Below, in pieces: positions 56,366 through 64,000 of a DNA stretch of 64,000 bases; positions within the stretch are counted from its first letter, which is position 1, and each line of letters starts with the position of its first letter. A program made the position numbers and the translations under genes. This DNA is from Amycolatopsis acididurans (GTDB taxonomy: Bacteria; Actinomycetota; Actinomycetes; Mycobacteriales; Pseudonocardiaceae), in NCBI RefSeq assembly GCF_012328925.1, contig NZ_JAAXLS010000011.1, forward strand, positions 62,001 through 126,000, in the 5' to 3' direction. The notes under the pieces are model-generated. The model saw nothing but the letters and a program-made list of their open reading frames with translations, was not told the origin of the DNA and searched no databases.

Positions 56366-56665
56366 CGGTGCACCTCCACGAGTCAACACCATTCAACAAG
56401 AAACACCACGATCAAGGTGACGAGCGCACATTACTACCTGGTATTCGACAGGGGAATGTCACCTGGGGCGCCTTGTCCATCTTGAGATGAAGTCAGTGAC
56501 AAGCCAACCGCGCCGCGTGACCGGCGGCAACTCGAGGGCGCACGGCACGGCGGCCGCGCCTGGCGAGGACGTGCCATGCGATGCCGCGAGAGGGCCCCTC
56601 GCGGCGGGTGCGCAAACCGGGCGGCGGCTCGGCCGGGCGGGCCCGTCCGACGGGGGAAAGCGCTT
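56366..56665. other. Intergenic region, SSS promoter side to nucS end
   Basis: About 300 bp. The part near 56380-56470 is AT-richer than the surroundings and should hold the SSS gene promoter. A near-symmetric TACTACCTGGTATTC lies at 56432-56446. The distal part holds the nucS terminator hairpin. No gene seen. Confidence 0.4.
56583..56605. terminator. Hairpin downstream of nucS
   Basis: GCCGCGAG (56583-56590) and CTCGCGGC (56598-56605) form a perfect 8-bp stem around AGGGCCC, 61 bp after the nucS stop. Confidence 0.6.
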
Positions 56666-57325
56666 TCAGAACAGCCTGAGGTCGTCGCTCTCGGTGCCGC
56701 GCAGTGCGTCGTAGTCCAAGGTCAGACAGCGGATGCCGCGGTCCTCGGCCAGGGTCCGGGCCTGCGGTTTGATCAGCTGTGCGGCGAACACGCCCTGCAC
56801 GGGTGACAGCAGCGGATCGCGGTTGAGCAGCTCCAGGTAGCGGGTCAGCTGCTCGACGCCGTCGATCTCGCCGCGGCGTTTGATCTCCACCGCCACCGTG
56901 GCGCCGCCGCCGTCGCGGCACAGGATGTCGACCGGGCCGATCGCGGTCGGGTACTCCCGCCGGATCAGCGAGTAGCCCTCGCCCAATGTGGTGATGTGCT
57001 CGGCCAGCAGCTCCTGCAGGTGCGCTTCGACGCCGTCCTTCTGCAGGCCCGGCTCCACACCGAGCTCTTGCTTGACCTCCTCGAAGCGCTCCTCGATCGT
57101 GATGACGAGCTTCTCGCCCGCCTTGTTCTGCACGGTCCAGATGTCGCCGTCCTCGATCAGCCAGCACGGCGGGCTCATCCAGTTCAGCGGCTTGTAGGCA
57201 CGGTCGTCGGAATGCACGGACACCGATCCGTCCGCCTTGATGAGCAGCAGCCGCGTGGCCATCGGCAGGTGGGCGGTCAGGCGGCCGGCGTAGTCGACCT
57301 GGCAGCGAGCGAGTACGAGGCGCAC
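56666..57325 (-). CDS. nucS: Endonuclease NucS (mismatch-specific)
   Basis: 219-residue nuclease of non-canonical mismatch repair in actinobacteria, which lack MutS/MutL. The N-terminal DNA-binding domain ([20 protein letters not shown] onward) is followed by the RecB-like nuclease core with Asp133, Glu147 and Lys149 in [14 protein letters not shown] and [17 protein letters not shown]. It ends in ESDDLRLF, resembling the C-terminal clamp-binding motif known for NucS. GTG 57325 is 6 nt after TACCCT (57337-57332), a leaderless layout. Confidence 0.93.
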   Translation of the reverse strand: MRLVLARCQVDYAGRLTAHLPMATRLLLIKADGSVSVHSDDRAYKPLNWMSPPCWLIEDGDIWTVQNKAGEKLVITIEERFEEVKQELGVEPGLQKDGVEAHLQELLAEHITTLGEGYSLIRREYPTAIGPVDILCRDGGGATVAVEIKRRGEIDGVEQLTRYLELLNRDPLLSPVQGVFAAQLIKPQARTLAEDRGIRCLTLDYDALRGTESDDLRLF

Positions 57326-57362
57326 CCAGCGAGGGTAGAAGATGCGCGGGCACACTGTCCGG

Positions 57363-57899
57363 GTGGATCCCATTCGACAGGTCAGCTCGCGTGAGGTGTA
57401 CCGGAACAACTGGATGACCGTGCGCGAGGACGGCATCCGCCGCCCCGACGGCTCGGCCGGCATCTACGGCGTCATCGACAAACCCGACTACGCACTGGTG
57501 ATCCCGCTCGACGGCGACCGGCTGCAGCTGGTCGAGCAGTTCCGTTACCCGCTCGGCCTGCGCCGGTGGGAGTTCCCGCAGGGCACCGCGCCGGATCTGG
57601 CCCACCAGGACCCGCTCGACCTCGCCGCCCGCGAACTGCGCGAGGAGACCGGGCTCGTCGCCGGGAAGATGACCGACCTCGGCCTGCTCGACGTCGCGCC
57701 CGGCATGTCGAGCCAGCGCGGCCGGGTGTTCCTCGCGACGGAGCTGACCGAGGGCCCGCACGACCGCGAGCACGAGGAACAGGACATGCGCACCGGCTGG
57801 TTCACCCGCGAGGAGTTCGAGAAGTCGGTGCTGCGCGGCGAGATCACCGACGCCCAGTCGATCGCCGCCTACACGCTCCTACTGTTCCACGAACGCTAA
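57363..57899 (+). CDS. Nudix hydrolase, ADP-ribose pyrophosphatase type
   Basis: 178-residue hydrolase of nucleoside diphosphate derivatives. The Nudix box is spread over [19 protein letters not shown] (RExxEE with the preceding Gly in FPQGTAPD). [20 protein letters not shown] and [20 protein letters not shown] are typical of the ADP-ribose branch. GTG 57363 lies 6 nt after CACACT; ATG 57342 is an alternative. The stop overlaps the convergent enoyl-CoA hydratase by 4 bp. Confidence 0.9.
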   Translation: MDPIRQVSSREVYRNNWMTVREDGIRRPDGSAGIYGVIDKPDYALVIPLDGDRLQLVEQFRYPLGLRRWEFPQGTAPDLAHQDPLDLAARELREETGLVAGKMTDLGLLDVAPGMSSQRGRVFLATELTEGPHDREHEEQDMRTGWFTREEFEKSVLRGEITDAQSIAAYTLLLFHER

Positions 57900-58669
57900 T
57901 CGGTCCACTCCGGCTTGCGCTTCTCCAGGAACGCGGCCATGCCTTCGCGGGCGCCGGGGATCTGGGAGGCCGCCGCCATCACCTCGACGGCGATCGCGTA
58001 CGCGTCGGCTTCGGGGCGGTCGAGCTGGGCGTAGAGGGTCTGCTTGCCCAGCGCCTTGCTCGCCCGGCTGCCCTTGGTGGCGCGGCCGAGCAGTTCGGTG
58101 ACCGCCTCGTCCAGCCGCTCGTCCGGCACGACGCGGTTCACCAGGCCCCAGTCCAGCGCCGTGACGGCGTCGATCACGTCACCGGTCAGCGCCATCTCCA
58201 TCAGCCGCTTGCGCCCGACCGCCCGGGCGACGGGCACGGCCGGGGTGTGGCAGAACCAGCCGCCCTTGCCGCCGGGCAAGGCGAACCCGGCCGATTCGGC
58301 AGCGACCGCCAGGTCGCAGGATGCCACGAGCTGGCAGCCGGCGGCCGTGGCGAGCCCGTGCACCCTGGCGATGACGACCTGCGGCACGGACTCGATCGTG
58401 CGCATCAGCTCGGTGCACAGCCGCAGCAGCTCACGCACCCCGGTCAGGTCACGGGCGGCGACGTCGCCGAAGTCGTGCCCGGCGGAGAACACCGGTCCGG
58501 CCCCGGCCAGCACGATCCCGGTCGCGTCGGTCCGTCCCGCCTCGCGGAACGCCGCGAGCAGTTCGGCGAGGTGCTCCTCGGACAACGAGTTGCGCCGCGC
58601 GGCGCGGTTCATCGTGATCGTGACCGTGGCGCCGTCGCGCTTGACCAGGATGTGCTCGTATTCGCCCAT
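57896..58669 (-). CDS. Enoyl-CoA hydratase/isomerase family protein
   Basis: 257-residue crotonase-fold enzyme. The oxyanion regions are FSAGHDFGDVAARDLTGVRE and RVHGLATAAGCQLVASCDLA. The usual catalytic Glu positions fall in SAGFALPGGKGGWFCHTPAV, which lacks the classic second Glu, so hydration is not assured; isomerase, hydrolase or decarboxylase activity is possible. ATG 58669 is 6 nt after TAGCGT (58681-58676), whose TAG is also the stop codon of the upstream gene. Confidence 0.88.
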   Translation of the reverse strand: MGEYEHILVKRDGATVTITMNRAARRNSLSEEHLAELLAAFREAGRTDATGIVLAGAGPVFSAGHDFGDVAARDLTGVRELLRLCTELMRTIESVPQVVIARVHGLATAAGCQLVASCDLAVAAESAGFALPGGKGGWFCHTPAVPVARAVGRKRLMEMALTGDVIDAVTALDWGLVNRVVPDERLDEAVTELLGRATKGSRASKALGKQTLYAQLDRPEADAYAIAVEVMAAASQIPGAREGMAAFLEKRKPEWTD

Positions 58670-58678
58670 GCCCCGACG

Positions 58679-59305
58679 CTAACTCACCCGCACGGTGTTG
58701 TGATACCCGAAGACACGCCGCTCACGAGCGGTCACTTCGCGCATCACGCGCTCGCGGCGCGCGGTACTGGTGGCCTCGCGGTAGAGGGGCTGTGCGAACA
58801 GGTCCACACTGTCGATCTCGTGGAATGCCAGCAGATCCGGGCCGCTGCCGCCGGTTCGCCGGTAGCGCCGGGTGCGGCGCCAGCCGGGCATCGCGTGCAG
58901 CAGCGGGACGTGCTCCTCGCGGTACCAGGCGTCCAGCCCGTCCGGATCCCGTGTCGACAAAGCGACCGAGACGACGACGGGAGGCGCGACGGTGACCTCG
59001 CCACGGTCGTCGATCTGCTCGTACACCCGCCGGTCGAGCACGTCGAGCCGCTCGACCACCGACCGCTCGCGCGGGCTGCGCACGCGCACCGCCTCGTACT
59101 CCGGCGACTCCAGCGCCGCCAGGTCGAGTTCGTACCACGCGAGCCAGCCCGGCCGCTGCCCGTCGAGCGCGCGGTAGCGGTACCCGCTGCGAATACCGGG
59201 CACGGACAGGCGCGCCGGCGCGTGCTCGTTGTCGTACCAGTCGTGGAACTCCGCGTCGCCGGCCCGCCCTGGCTCGGCGAACACGAAAAGCAGGCCTTCG
59301 CTCAT
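58679..59305 (-). CDS. EthD/DUF4286-like double alpha-beta barrel protein
   Basis: 208-residue protein with two ferredoxin-like halves. Each has a WY-(D/R)-x-EH motif: DAEFHDWYDNEHAPARLSVP and LDAWYREEHVPLLHAMPGWR. Relatives act as small dehydratases, monooxygenase partners or accessory proteins of catabolic clusters. It lies between an enoyl-CoA hydratase and a divergent IclR gene, 17 bp from the latter, so it is likely an IclR target. Confidence 0.75.
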   Translation of the reverse strand: MSEGLLFVFAEPGRAGDAEFHDWYDNEHAPARLSVPGIRSGYRYRALDGQRPGWLAWYELDLAALESPEYEAVRVRSPRERSVVERLDVLDRRVYEQIDDRGEVTVAPPVVVSVALSTRDPDGLDAWYREEHVPLLHAMPGWRRTRRYRRTGGSGPDLLAFHEIDSVDLFAQPLYREATSTARRERVMREVTARERRVFGYHNTVRVS

Positions 59306-59322
59306 CGGGTACCGTTCTTTCC

Positions 59323-60093
59323 GTGTCGCGTGAGGATCCGGACGTCATCGATTCGGTGGAGAAGGCTTTCCGCCTGCTGCAGAGCTTCTCCGCCGAACGG
59401 TCCGCGATGACGGTGAGCGAGGCGGCCGCCGCCACCGGGCTCACCAGGGCCACCGCGCGCCGGATCCTGCTGACCCTGGAGCGGCTCGGGTTCGCCGAAA
59501 CCGACGGCCGCAGTTTCCGGCTCACCGCCGGCGTGCTGCGGCTCGGCTACGGCTACCTGGCCGCACTGCCGTTCTGGGAGCACGCCCAGCCGCACATGCG
59601 CGCGCTGTCCGACGAACTGCGCGAGTCCAGCTCGATGGCCACATTGGACGGTGGCGAGATCGTCTACGTGGCCCGCGTGCCGGCATCCCGGTCGATGACG
59701 ATCACGCTCAACGTCGGCTCCCGCCTGCCCGCCTATCCCACGTCGATGGGCCGGGTGCTGCTGGCCGCGCTGCCCGAACCCGAGCTGCGCTCCTATTTGG
59801 ACTCCACGACGCTGGAACGCCTGACCCCCAACACGATCACCGATCCCGACGAGCTGCGGGCCGAGCTGCGCCGCGTCGCCGAGCAGGGTTTCGCAGTGGT
59901 CGACGGGGAACGCGAGGAGGGCATCCGCTCGGCGGCGGCCCCGGTTCGCGGCTCCACCGGACGCGTGCTGGCCGCGCTGAACGTGTCCGCCAACGCGGGC
60001 CGCGTGTCGCTGGAGGAGCTGCGCGGGCGGTTCGTGCCGCGCCTGCTGGAGACCGCCGAGGCGATCACCAAGGACATCGCCGGGCTGCATTAG
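59323..60093 (+). CDS. IclR family regulator (PcaR/PobR-like)
   Basis: 256-residue regulator. The winged helix contains SVEKAFRLLQSFSAERSAMT and AAAATGLTRATARRILLTLE. The ligand domain includes MATLDGGEIVYVARVPASRS, SMGRVLLAALPEPELRSYLD and GSTGRVLAALNVSANAGRVS, the pattern of regulators of aromatic-acid catabolism. GTG 59323 is 7 nt after TACCGT (59310-59315). The stop overlaps the convergent amidohydrolase by 4 bp. Flanked by genes of probable ring-cleavage or acid catabolism, which it may control. Confidence 0.9.
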   Translation: MSREDPDVIDSVEKAFRLLQSFSAERSAMTVSEAAAATGLTRATARRILLTLERLGFAETDGRSFRLTAGVLRLGYGYLAALPFWEHAQPHMRALSDELRESSSMATLDGGEIVYVARVPASRSMTITLNVGSRLPAYPTSMGRVLLAALPEPELRSYLDSTTLERLTPNTITDPDELRAELRRVAEQGFAVVDGEREEGIRSAAAPVRGSTGRVLAALNVSANAGRVSLEELRGRFVPRLLETAEAITKDIAGLH

Positions 60094-60959
60094 AAGCCGA
60101 AGCACCGCGCCGGATTGGTGACCAGCAGCCGCCGCAGGGCCGCCTCGCCGGGCGCGATCTCGGCGAGGGCGTTGACCAGGTCCCCGTCGTTGGGCATGAA
60201 GCCGTGCGTGTTCGGGTGCGGGAAGTCGGTACCCCACACGACACGATCCGGCGCCTCGGTAGCGAGCAGCCTGGCCAGCGCGACCGCATCACCCAGCTCC
60301 GGCGGCCGGGTGGCGATCCGGTCGGCGCCGGAAAGCTTCACCCACACGTCACCGGAATCCAGCAACCGCAACAGCGCCGCGACCGCCTTGCTGTCCGAAC
60401 CGGACCGCGGATCGACACGGGCCATGTGGTCGATCACGACGGGCAGCGGCAAGGAGCGTACGAGATCCTCGTGCTCGGCGATCCCGTCCCCGGCCACATG
60501 CAGTGCGATGTGCCAGCCATGGGCCTCGATCCTGCCGACGATGGCGCGGATCGTCTCCGTCGACGGCGCGGGCCCGAGATGCGGCGTGAAGTGCAGGCGC
60601 GCGCCGCGCACCCCGGCCTCGTGCAGCCGGGCGATCTCCTCGTCCGGCGTCGCGGGTGTCACCAGCGCGACGCCCCGGTAGCGGCCACCGCCCTGCTCCA
60701 GCGCGTCGAGCAGCGCGGAGTGGTCGGTGCCGTGACACGCCGACTGCACGATGACCGAACGCTCGAAGCCGAGGAAGTCGTGCAGCCGCCGCAGATCCGC
60801 CAGCGGCGCCTCGGGCGGGGTGAACGTGCGGTCTTCGGCGTAGGGGAACCTGGACACCGGTCCGAAGATGTGGCAATGCGCGTCGCACGCGCCGGCGGGC
60901 AGCGAGATCACCGGCGCCTTCGGGTTCGGGTCGGGGCCGGGGCAGGTCGGTTCGGTCAT
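60090..60959 (-). CDS. Amidohydrolase family protein, 2-pyrone-4,6-dicarboxylate hydrolase-like
   Basis: 289-residue TIM-barrel hydrolase (COG3618 type). Metal/active-site segments are GACDAHCHIFGPVSRFPYAE, ARLHFTPHLGPAPSTETI, LPVVIDHMARVDPRSGSDSK and VVWGTDFPHPNTHGFMPND. The closest named function is PDC lactonase (LigI), which opens the pyrone in the protocatechuate 4,5-cleavage route, but the superfamily has many lactonase substrates. It starts on the last base of the SDR stop (TGATG). Confidence 0.8.
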   Translation of the reverse strand: MTEPTCPGPDPNPKAPVISLPAGACDAHCHIFGPVSRFPYAEDRTFTPPEAPLADLRRLHDFLGFERSVIVQSACHGTDHSALLDALEQGGGRYRGVALVTPATPDEEIARLHEAGVRGARLHFTPHLGPAPSTETIRAIVGRIEAHGWHIALHVAGDGIAEHEDLVRSLPLPVVIDHMARVDPRSGSDSKAVAALLRLLDSGDVWVKLSGADRIATRPPELGDAVALARLLATEAPDRVVWGTDFPHPNTHGFMPNDGDLVNALAEIAPGEAALRRLLVTNPARCFGF

Positions 60960-61750
60960 CAGTCACACCTCGCGGTCATTCCGCCGTCCACAACGATTTC
61001 CGTGCCCGTGACGAACCGGGCCTCGTCGGAGGCCAGGAACAGCGCGGCGTACGCGGTGTCCCTGCCGTCTCCCATGAAGCCCAGCGGGATCCGGGCCTGG
61101 CGCTGGGCCAGTAACGCCTCGACATCACCGCCCGCGCGCTGCCCGGCCAGCCGTGACTCGACCATCGGCGTGTGCAACTGGCCCGGCACCACGGTGTTCA
61201 CGCGAATGCCGTCTGCCGCATGCTGCACGGCGGTGACGCGGGAGAACTGGATCACCGCCGCCTTCGCGGACGCGTATCCGACCTGCGCCGATCCGGTCCA
61301 GCGCAGGCCCGAGGTGGACGCTGTGTTCACGATCGCGCCACCACCCTGCTCGCGCATCACCGGGATGGCATGCTTGCAGGTCAAGAACACGCTGGTCAGG
61401 TTGTAGTCGAGCTGCGCCTGCCAGTCCTGCTCGGTCAGTTCGACCGGGCCGCCGTGCCGCGACCCGCCGACGTTGTTGACCAGGATGTCGATCCGGCCGA
61501 ACTCGCCGCGGCACGCCTCGATCATCGCCGCGACGGCGGTGTCGTCGGTGACGTCGCAGGTGTGCGTGGCGATCGTGCCCTCGACGCGCTGGACTGTTTC
61601 GGTGAGCGCGCCGGGTTCGAGGTCCACGGCGAACACCTTGGCACCTTCGCGGGCGAACGCCACCGCGGCGGCGCGCCCGTTGCCCCAGCCGGGACCGACG
61701 CTGCCGGCACCCGTGATGACGGCGACCTTGCCGTCGAGCCTGCCCGTCAC
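60959..61750 (-). CDS. SDR family oxidoreductase
   Basis: 263-residue NAD(P) dehydrogenase. The cofactor loop is VAVITGAGSVGPGWGNGRAA, slightly extended over the usual TGxxxGIG. It is followed by DILVNNVGG, VNTASTSGLRWTGSAQVGYA (Ser), YASAKAAVIQFSRVTAVQHA (YxxxK) and RFVTGTEIVVDGGMTARCD. The extended GAGSVGPGWGNG loop is notable. Coupled on both sides (ATGA upstream, TGATG downstream) with the CMD-like and amidohydrolase genes. Confidence 0.9.
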   Translation of the reverse strand: MTGRLDGKVAVITGAGSVGPGWGNGRAAAVAFAREGAKVFAVDLEPGALTETVQRVEGTIATHTCDVTDDTAVAAMIEACRGEFGRIDILVNNVGGSRHGGPVELTEQDWQAQLDYNLTSVFLTCKHAIPVMREQGGGAIVNTASTSGLRWTGSAQVGYASAKAAVIQFSRVTAVQHAADGIRVNTVVPGQLHTPMVESRLAGQRAGGDVEALLAQRQARIPLGFMGDGRDTAYAALFLASDEARFVTGTEIVVDGGMTARCD

Positions 61751-62253
61751 TCCTTACCGACCTCCAGCGCGACCAGGAACCGCGACACCATGTTGTAGGC
61801 GGCGACGGTCACGGTGAGCTCGACCAGCTGCTGATCGTCGAAATGCTTGCCCAGCAGGCGGAACAGCTCGTCCTCCACGGCGATGTCGTTGGTCATCGCG
61901 TCGGTGTAGGCCAGTGTGGCGCGCTGGCGGTCGTCGAGCGCGCCGGTGTCCGCGCCGACGCGCAGTGCGGCCAACTGCTCGCCGCTCATGCCGGCCTCGC
62001 GGGCGACCGGCTCGTGCGCGGCCCATTCGTAGGCCGCGCCGTTGAGTTCCGCGACGCGAAGCACGGCGAGCTCGCGGATGTCCCCCGGCAGGGTCGAAGC
62101 CCCCCGGATGGCGCCGAGCAGGCTGTTCCAGCCGTCCGCGAACCGCGGGCTGTGCAGCAGCATGCCGTCCAGCGGGGTGAGGCGACCGCCCCGGCGCTGC
62201 CGGATGCGGTCGGCCACGTCGCCGCCCTCGACCACGTAGTCGAGCCTTGCCAT
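61747..62253 (-). CDS. Carboxymuconolactone decarboxylase/AhpD-like protein
   Basis: 168-residue all-helical protein. The CMD core is SPRFADGWNSLLGAIRGAST and DIRELAVLRVAELNGAAYEW, with AAHEPVAREAGMSGEQLAAL. The CxxC of AhpD peroxidases is absent (NGAAYEWAAHEP in its place), which favours a decarboxylase or lyase-like role over thiol peroxidase. GGAG precedes ATG 62253. First of three overlapping genes with the SDR and amidohydrolase. Confidence 0.85.
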   Translation of the reverse strand: MARLDYVVEGGDVADRIRQRRGGRLTPLDGMLLHSPRFADGWNSLLGAIRGASTLPGDIRELAVLRVAELNGAAYEWAAHEPVAREAGMSGEQLAALRVGADTGALDDRQRATLAYTDAMTNDIAVEDELFRLLGKHFDDQQLVELTVTVAAYNMVSRFLVALEVGKE

Positions 62254-62265
62254 CTGACTCCTTTC

Positions 62266-63576
62266 TCAGGCCGCCGGAACGGTTTCCGCGTTGCCGGTGA
62301 CGGGTTTGCCGGACAGCACGACGCGCGCCCGGTCGAGGTCGAGCACGCCTTCCCAGCGGCTCACGACGATGCTGCCGAGCATCTGGCCGCACAGGCTCAC
62401 CAGACCACGCATCGTGGACAGGAACCGGTCGATGCCCAGCACCAGCATGATGCCCGCGACCGGGACGGCACCCGTGGTGGACAACGTCGCGGCGAGGATC
62501 ACGAACCCCGCTCCCGCCACGCCCGCGCTGCCCTTCGAGGTGATCATGAAGACCGCGAGCAGGCCGATCTGCTGCCACAGTGAGAGGTTCACATCGAAGG
62601 CCTGTGCGATGTAGAGCGAGGCGAACCCGAGGTAGAGGCACACGCCGTCACCGTTGAACGCGTAGCCCGAGGGCACCACGAGACCGACGATCCGCTTCGG
62701 ACAGCCGAGGTTCTCGAGCTTGCGCATCAGTTGCGGCATCACGGCTTCGTAGTTGGCGGTGCCGAGCGTGATGAGCAGTTCGTCCTTGAAGTAGCGGTAC
62801 ACGCGCAGGATCCGCAGGCCGCAGAGCCGGGCCACGACGCCGAACACCACGAGGCAGAACATGATGCCGGTCGCCCAGAACAGCACGACGATCCCGCCGA
62901 GACTGGCCAAAGTGGACGCGCCGAACTTGCCGGTCGTGTAGGCCATCGCCCCGAACGCCCCGATCGGCGCGAGATACATGATGATCTTGACGATGCCGAA
63001 CAGCGCCTCGCTGACCCGCTCCACGCCTCGCACGATCGGCGCCGCGCGCTCCCCCATGGCCTTCAGCGCGATGGCGAACAGGATCGCGATCAGCAGCACC
63101 TGCAGGACGTTGCCCTCGGTGAAGGCGCTGACCACGGTTTTCGGGATGATGTTGACCAGGAAGTCGTACCAGTGCTGCGATTCGCCGGCCTGCGCGTACT
63201 GTTGCGCGCTGCCGGAGAGCTTGAGCGAGTCCGGTTTGGCGTGGATTCCCGAGCCCGGGTTGAACAGGTCCATCACGATCAGGCCGATGATCAGCGCGAT
63301 CGTGGTGAGCACCTCGAAGTAGACCAGCGCCTTGACGCCGACGCGCCCCACGCTGGTGAGCTCGCCCGCGGACGCGATCCCGGTGACGATCGTGCAGAAC
63401 ACGACCGGGGCGATGAGCATCTGGATCAGGGAGATGAACCCGGTACCGACGGGTTGCAGCGAGGCGCCGACCCCGGGCGCGACGAACCCCAGCACCGCCC
63501 CCAGCACGATCGCCACCAGCACGGTGACGTAGAGCTTCGTCGTGAAAGCACTTCGCAAGACTGTTCCGGCCGACAT
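62266..63576 (-). CDS. Divergent DctA-type dicarboxylate/amino acid:cation symporter
   Basis: 436-residue carrier of the DAACS family. Overall helices and GIDRFLSTMRGLVSLCGQML (Asp383, Arg390 kept) match DctA. The substrate-site signatures differ: the Ser-rich hairpin SSSE is TANYE (273-277), and NxDGT is NGDGV (308-312). In the last site TNLVGN has become LVSLCGQ, replacing the conserved sodium-site Asn with Gln398. A new substrate or altered cation coupling is likely. It lies 12 bp upstream of the CMD-SDR-amidohydrolase genes, so its substrate may feed them. GGAGA precedes ATG 63576. Confidence 0.85.
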   Translation of the reverse strand: MSAGTVLRSAFTTKLYVTVLVAIVLGAVLGFVAPGVGASLQPVGTGFISLIQMLIAPVVFCTIVTGIASAGELTSVGRVGVKALVYFEVLTTIALIIGLIVMDLFNPGSGIHAKPDSLKLSGSAQQYAQAGESQHWYDFLVNIIPKTVVSAFTEGNVLQVLLIAILFAIALKAMGERAAPIVRGVERVSEALFGIVKIIMYLAPIGAFGAMAYTTGKFGASTLASLGGIVVLFWATGIMFCLVVFGVVARLCGLRILRVYRYFKDELLITLGTANYEAVMPQLMRKLENLGCPKRIVGLVVPSGYAFNGDGVCLYLGFASLYIAQAFDVNLSLWQQIGLLAVFMITSKGSAGVAGAGFVILAATLSTTGAVPVAGIMLVLGIDRFLSTMRGLVSLCGQMLGSIVVSRWEGVLDLDRARVVLSGKPVTGNAETVPAA

Positions 63577-63731
63577 CTTCGTCTCCGCATGTTCGACTGA
63601 CGTACATCTGCTCGTCTGACGAACACACTATGCGCGCACGAGCCGACCGGGTCAAGAGGGTTGACCCCGTGGCAGGCACACGGCCAAGGCGCGGCGCCGA
63701 TCACGCCGCGCCGCTCAGCCTCCTACCGGGC

Positions 63732-64000
63732 TCAGGCCCGGTCCAGAACCGCGTGCAGGAACTCCCGTGTCCTGGGCTGTTCCGGCGCGGTGAACAGCTT
63801 CTCGGGCACGGCGTCCTCGATGACCTGCCCCTGGTCGAACATCATCACCCGGTCCGAGACGTCGCGCGCGAACTGCATCTCGTGCGTGACGCACAGGAAC
63901 GTGATGTCCGTGGTGGTCGCGATCTCCTTGAGCACCCGCAGCACACCCGCCACCAGTTCGGGGTCGAGCGCGGAGGTCACCTCGTCCAGCAACAGCACTC
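63732..64000 (-). CDS. Polar amino-acid ABC transporter ATP-binding protein, C-terminal end
   Basis: C-terminal 89 residues; the gene runs off the window. Walker B and D-loop are LLLDEVTSALDPELVAGVLR, with Val in place of the usual Pro after Glu, common in GlnQ/HisP-type ATPases. The H-loop is FLCVTHEMQFARDVSDRVMM and the end is PEQPRTREFLHAVLDRA. The importer partners lie outside the window. Confidence 0.9.
   Translation of the reverse strand, partial: VLLLDEVTSALDPELVAGVLRVLKEIATTTDITFLCVTHEMQFARDVSDRVMMFDQGQVIEDAVPEKLFTAPEQPRTREFLHAVLDRA

Noticed and set aside
56487..56714. Short + strand frame next to nucS
   Set aside because: Overlaps the nucS 3' end and a hairpin; composition is not gene-like.

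Overview
The window is a stretch of a high-GC actinobacterial chromosome, most likely Pseudonocardiales and perhaps Amycolatopsis-like. That placement is inference from gene content. Supporting content includes frequent GTG starts, mycothiol-type DinB-like proteins (TIGR03086/TIGR03083), the CysM-CysO-Mec cysteine pathway, endonuclease NucS and a DprE2-like reductase, which suggests an arabinan-containing wall. About 80 protein genes are packed with four-base ATGA/GTGA overlaps inside operons. No rRNA, tRNA, insertion sequence, prophage or CRISPR array was seen.

Layout. 1-2.8 kb: truncated isocitrate lyase gene (aceA) divergent from a RamB-type regulator, with repeated TTGCAAA-like sites between them. 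2.8-9.7 kb: DUF2332, a hexapeptide acyltransferase, a nucleoside hydrolase, a pRiA4b ORF-3-domain protein, a tyrosine phosphatase, a DinB-like protein, and an ECF42-type sigma factor with its YciI/DGPF partner. 9.8-15.6 kb: MarR-ABC exporter operon, DUF4383, DprE2-like SDR, a Ser/Gly-rich anchored protein, a small membrane protein, a lipoprotein and a Bcp peroxiredoxin. 15.8-20.3 kb: GntR regulator, MHS-type transporter and the 5-oxoprolinase genes pxpA-pxpB-pxpC. 20.2-37.5 kb: a block whose content matches the M. tuberculosis Rv1329c-Rv1341 neighbourhood (rdgB, rph, MBL hydrolase, murI, rhomboid, cysM, cysO, mec, S58 peptidase, DUF2017, clpS, pncB, dinG), interrupted by a truncated haemoglobin, pncA, eda, an SDR/XRE pair, a secreted protein and bioY.

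37.5-49.2 kb: an unknown Cys-rich protein with a tiny upstream gene, OsmC, a ctaD-serB-PTH2-like coupled operon, small enzymes, and a TetR/MFS efflux pair with palindromic operators. 49.2-56.4 kb: duplicated 3-hydroxyacyl-CoA dehydrogenase, dhaKLM, a lipoprotein, and an SSS symporter with a two-helix partner. 56.7-57.9 kb: nucS and a Nudix hydrolase. 57.9-64 kb: a probable catabolic cluster with crotonase, an EthD-like barrel, an IclR regulator, amidohydrolase, SDR, carboxymuconolactone-decarboxylase-like protein and a divergent DctA-type carrier, then the end of an amino-acid ABC transporter gene.

The most interesting signals are these. CysO ends in Gly-Gly-Ala-Arg rather than Gly-Gly, next to the JAMM protease Mec. 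Twenty-one genes show a strict TAnnnT-N6-8-start-codon layout (leaderless promoters), including one pair of face-to-face promoters sharing 18 bp. The DctA homologue has lost the usual substrate-site motifs. A duplicated 3' end of the S58 peptidase gene lies beside a 22-bp-period mirror repeat. The 58.7-63.6 kb cluster has no pathway I can assign with certainty.
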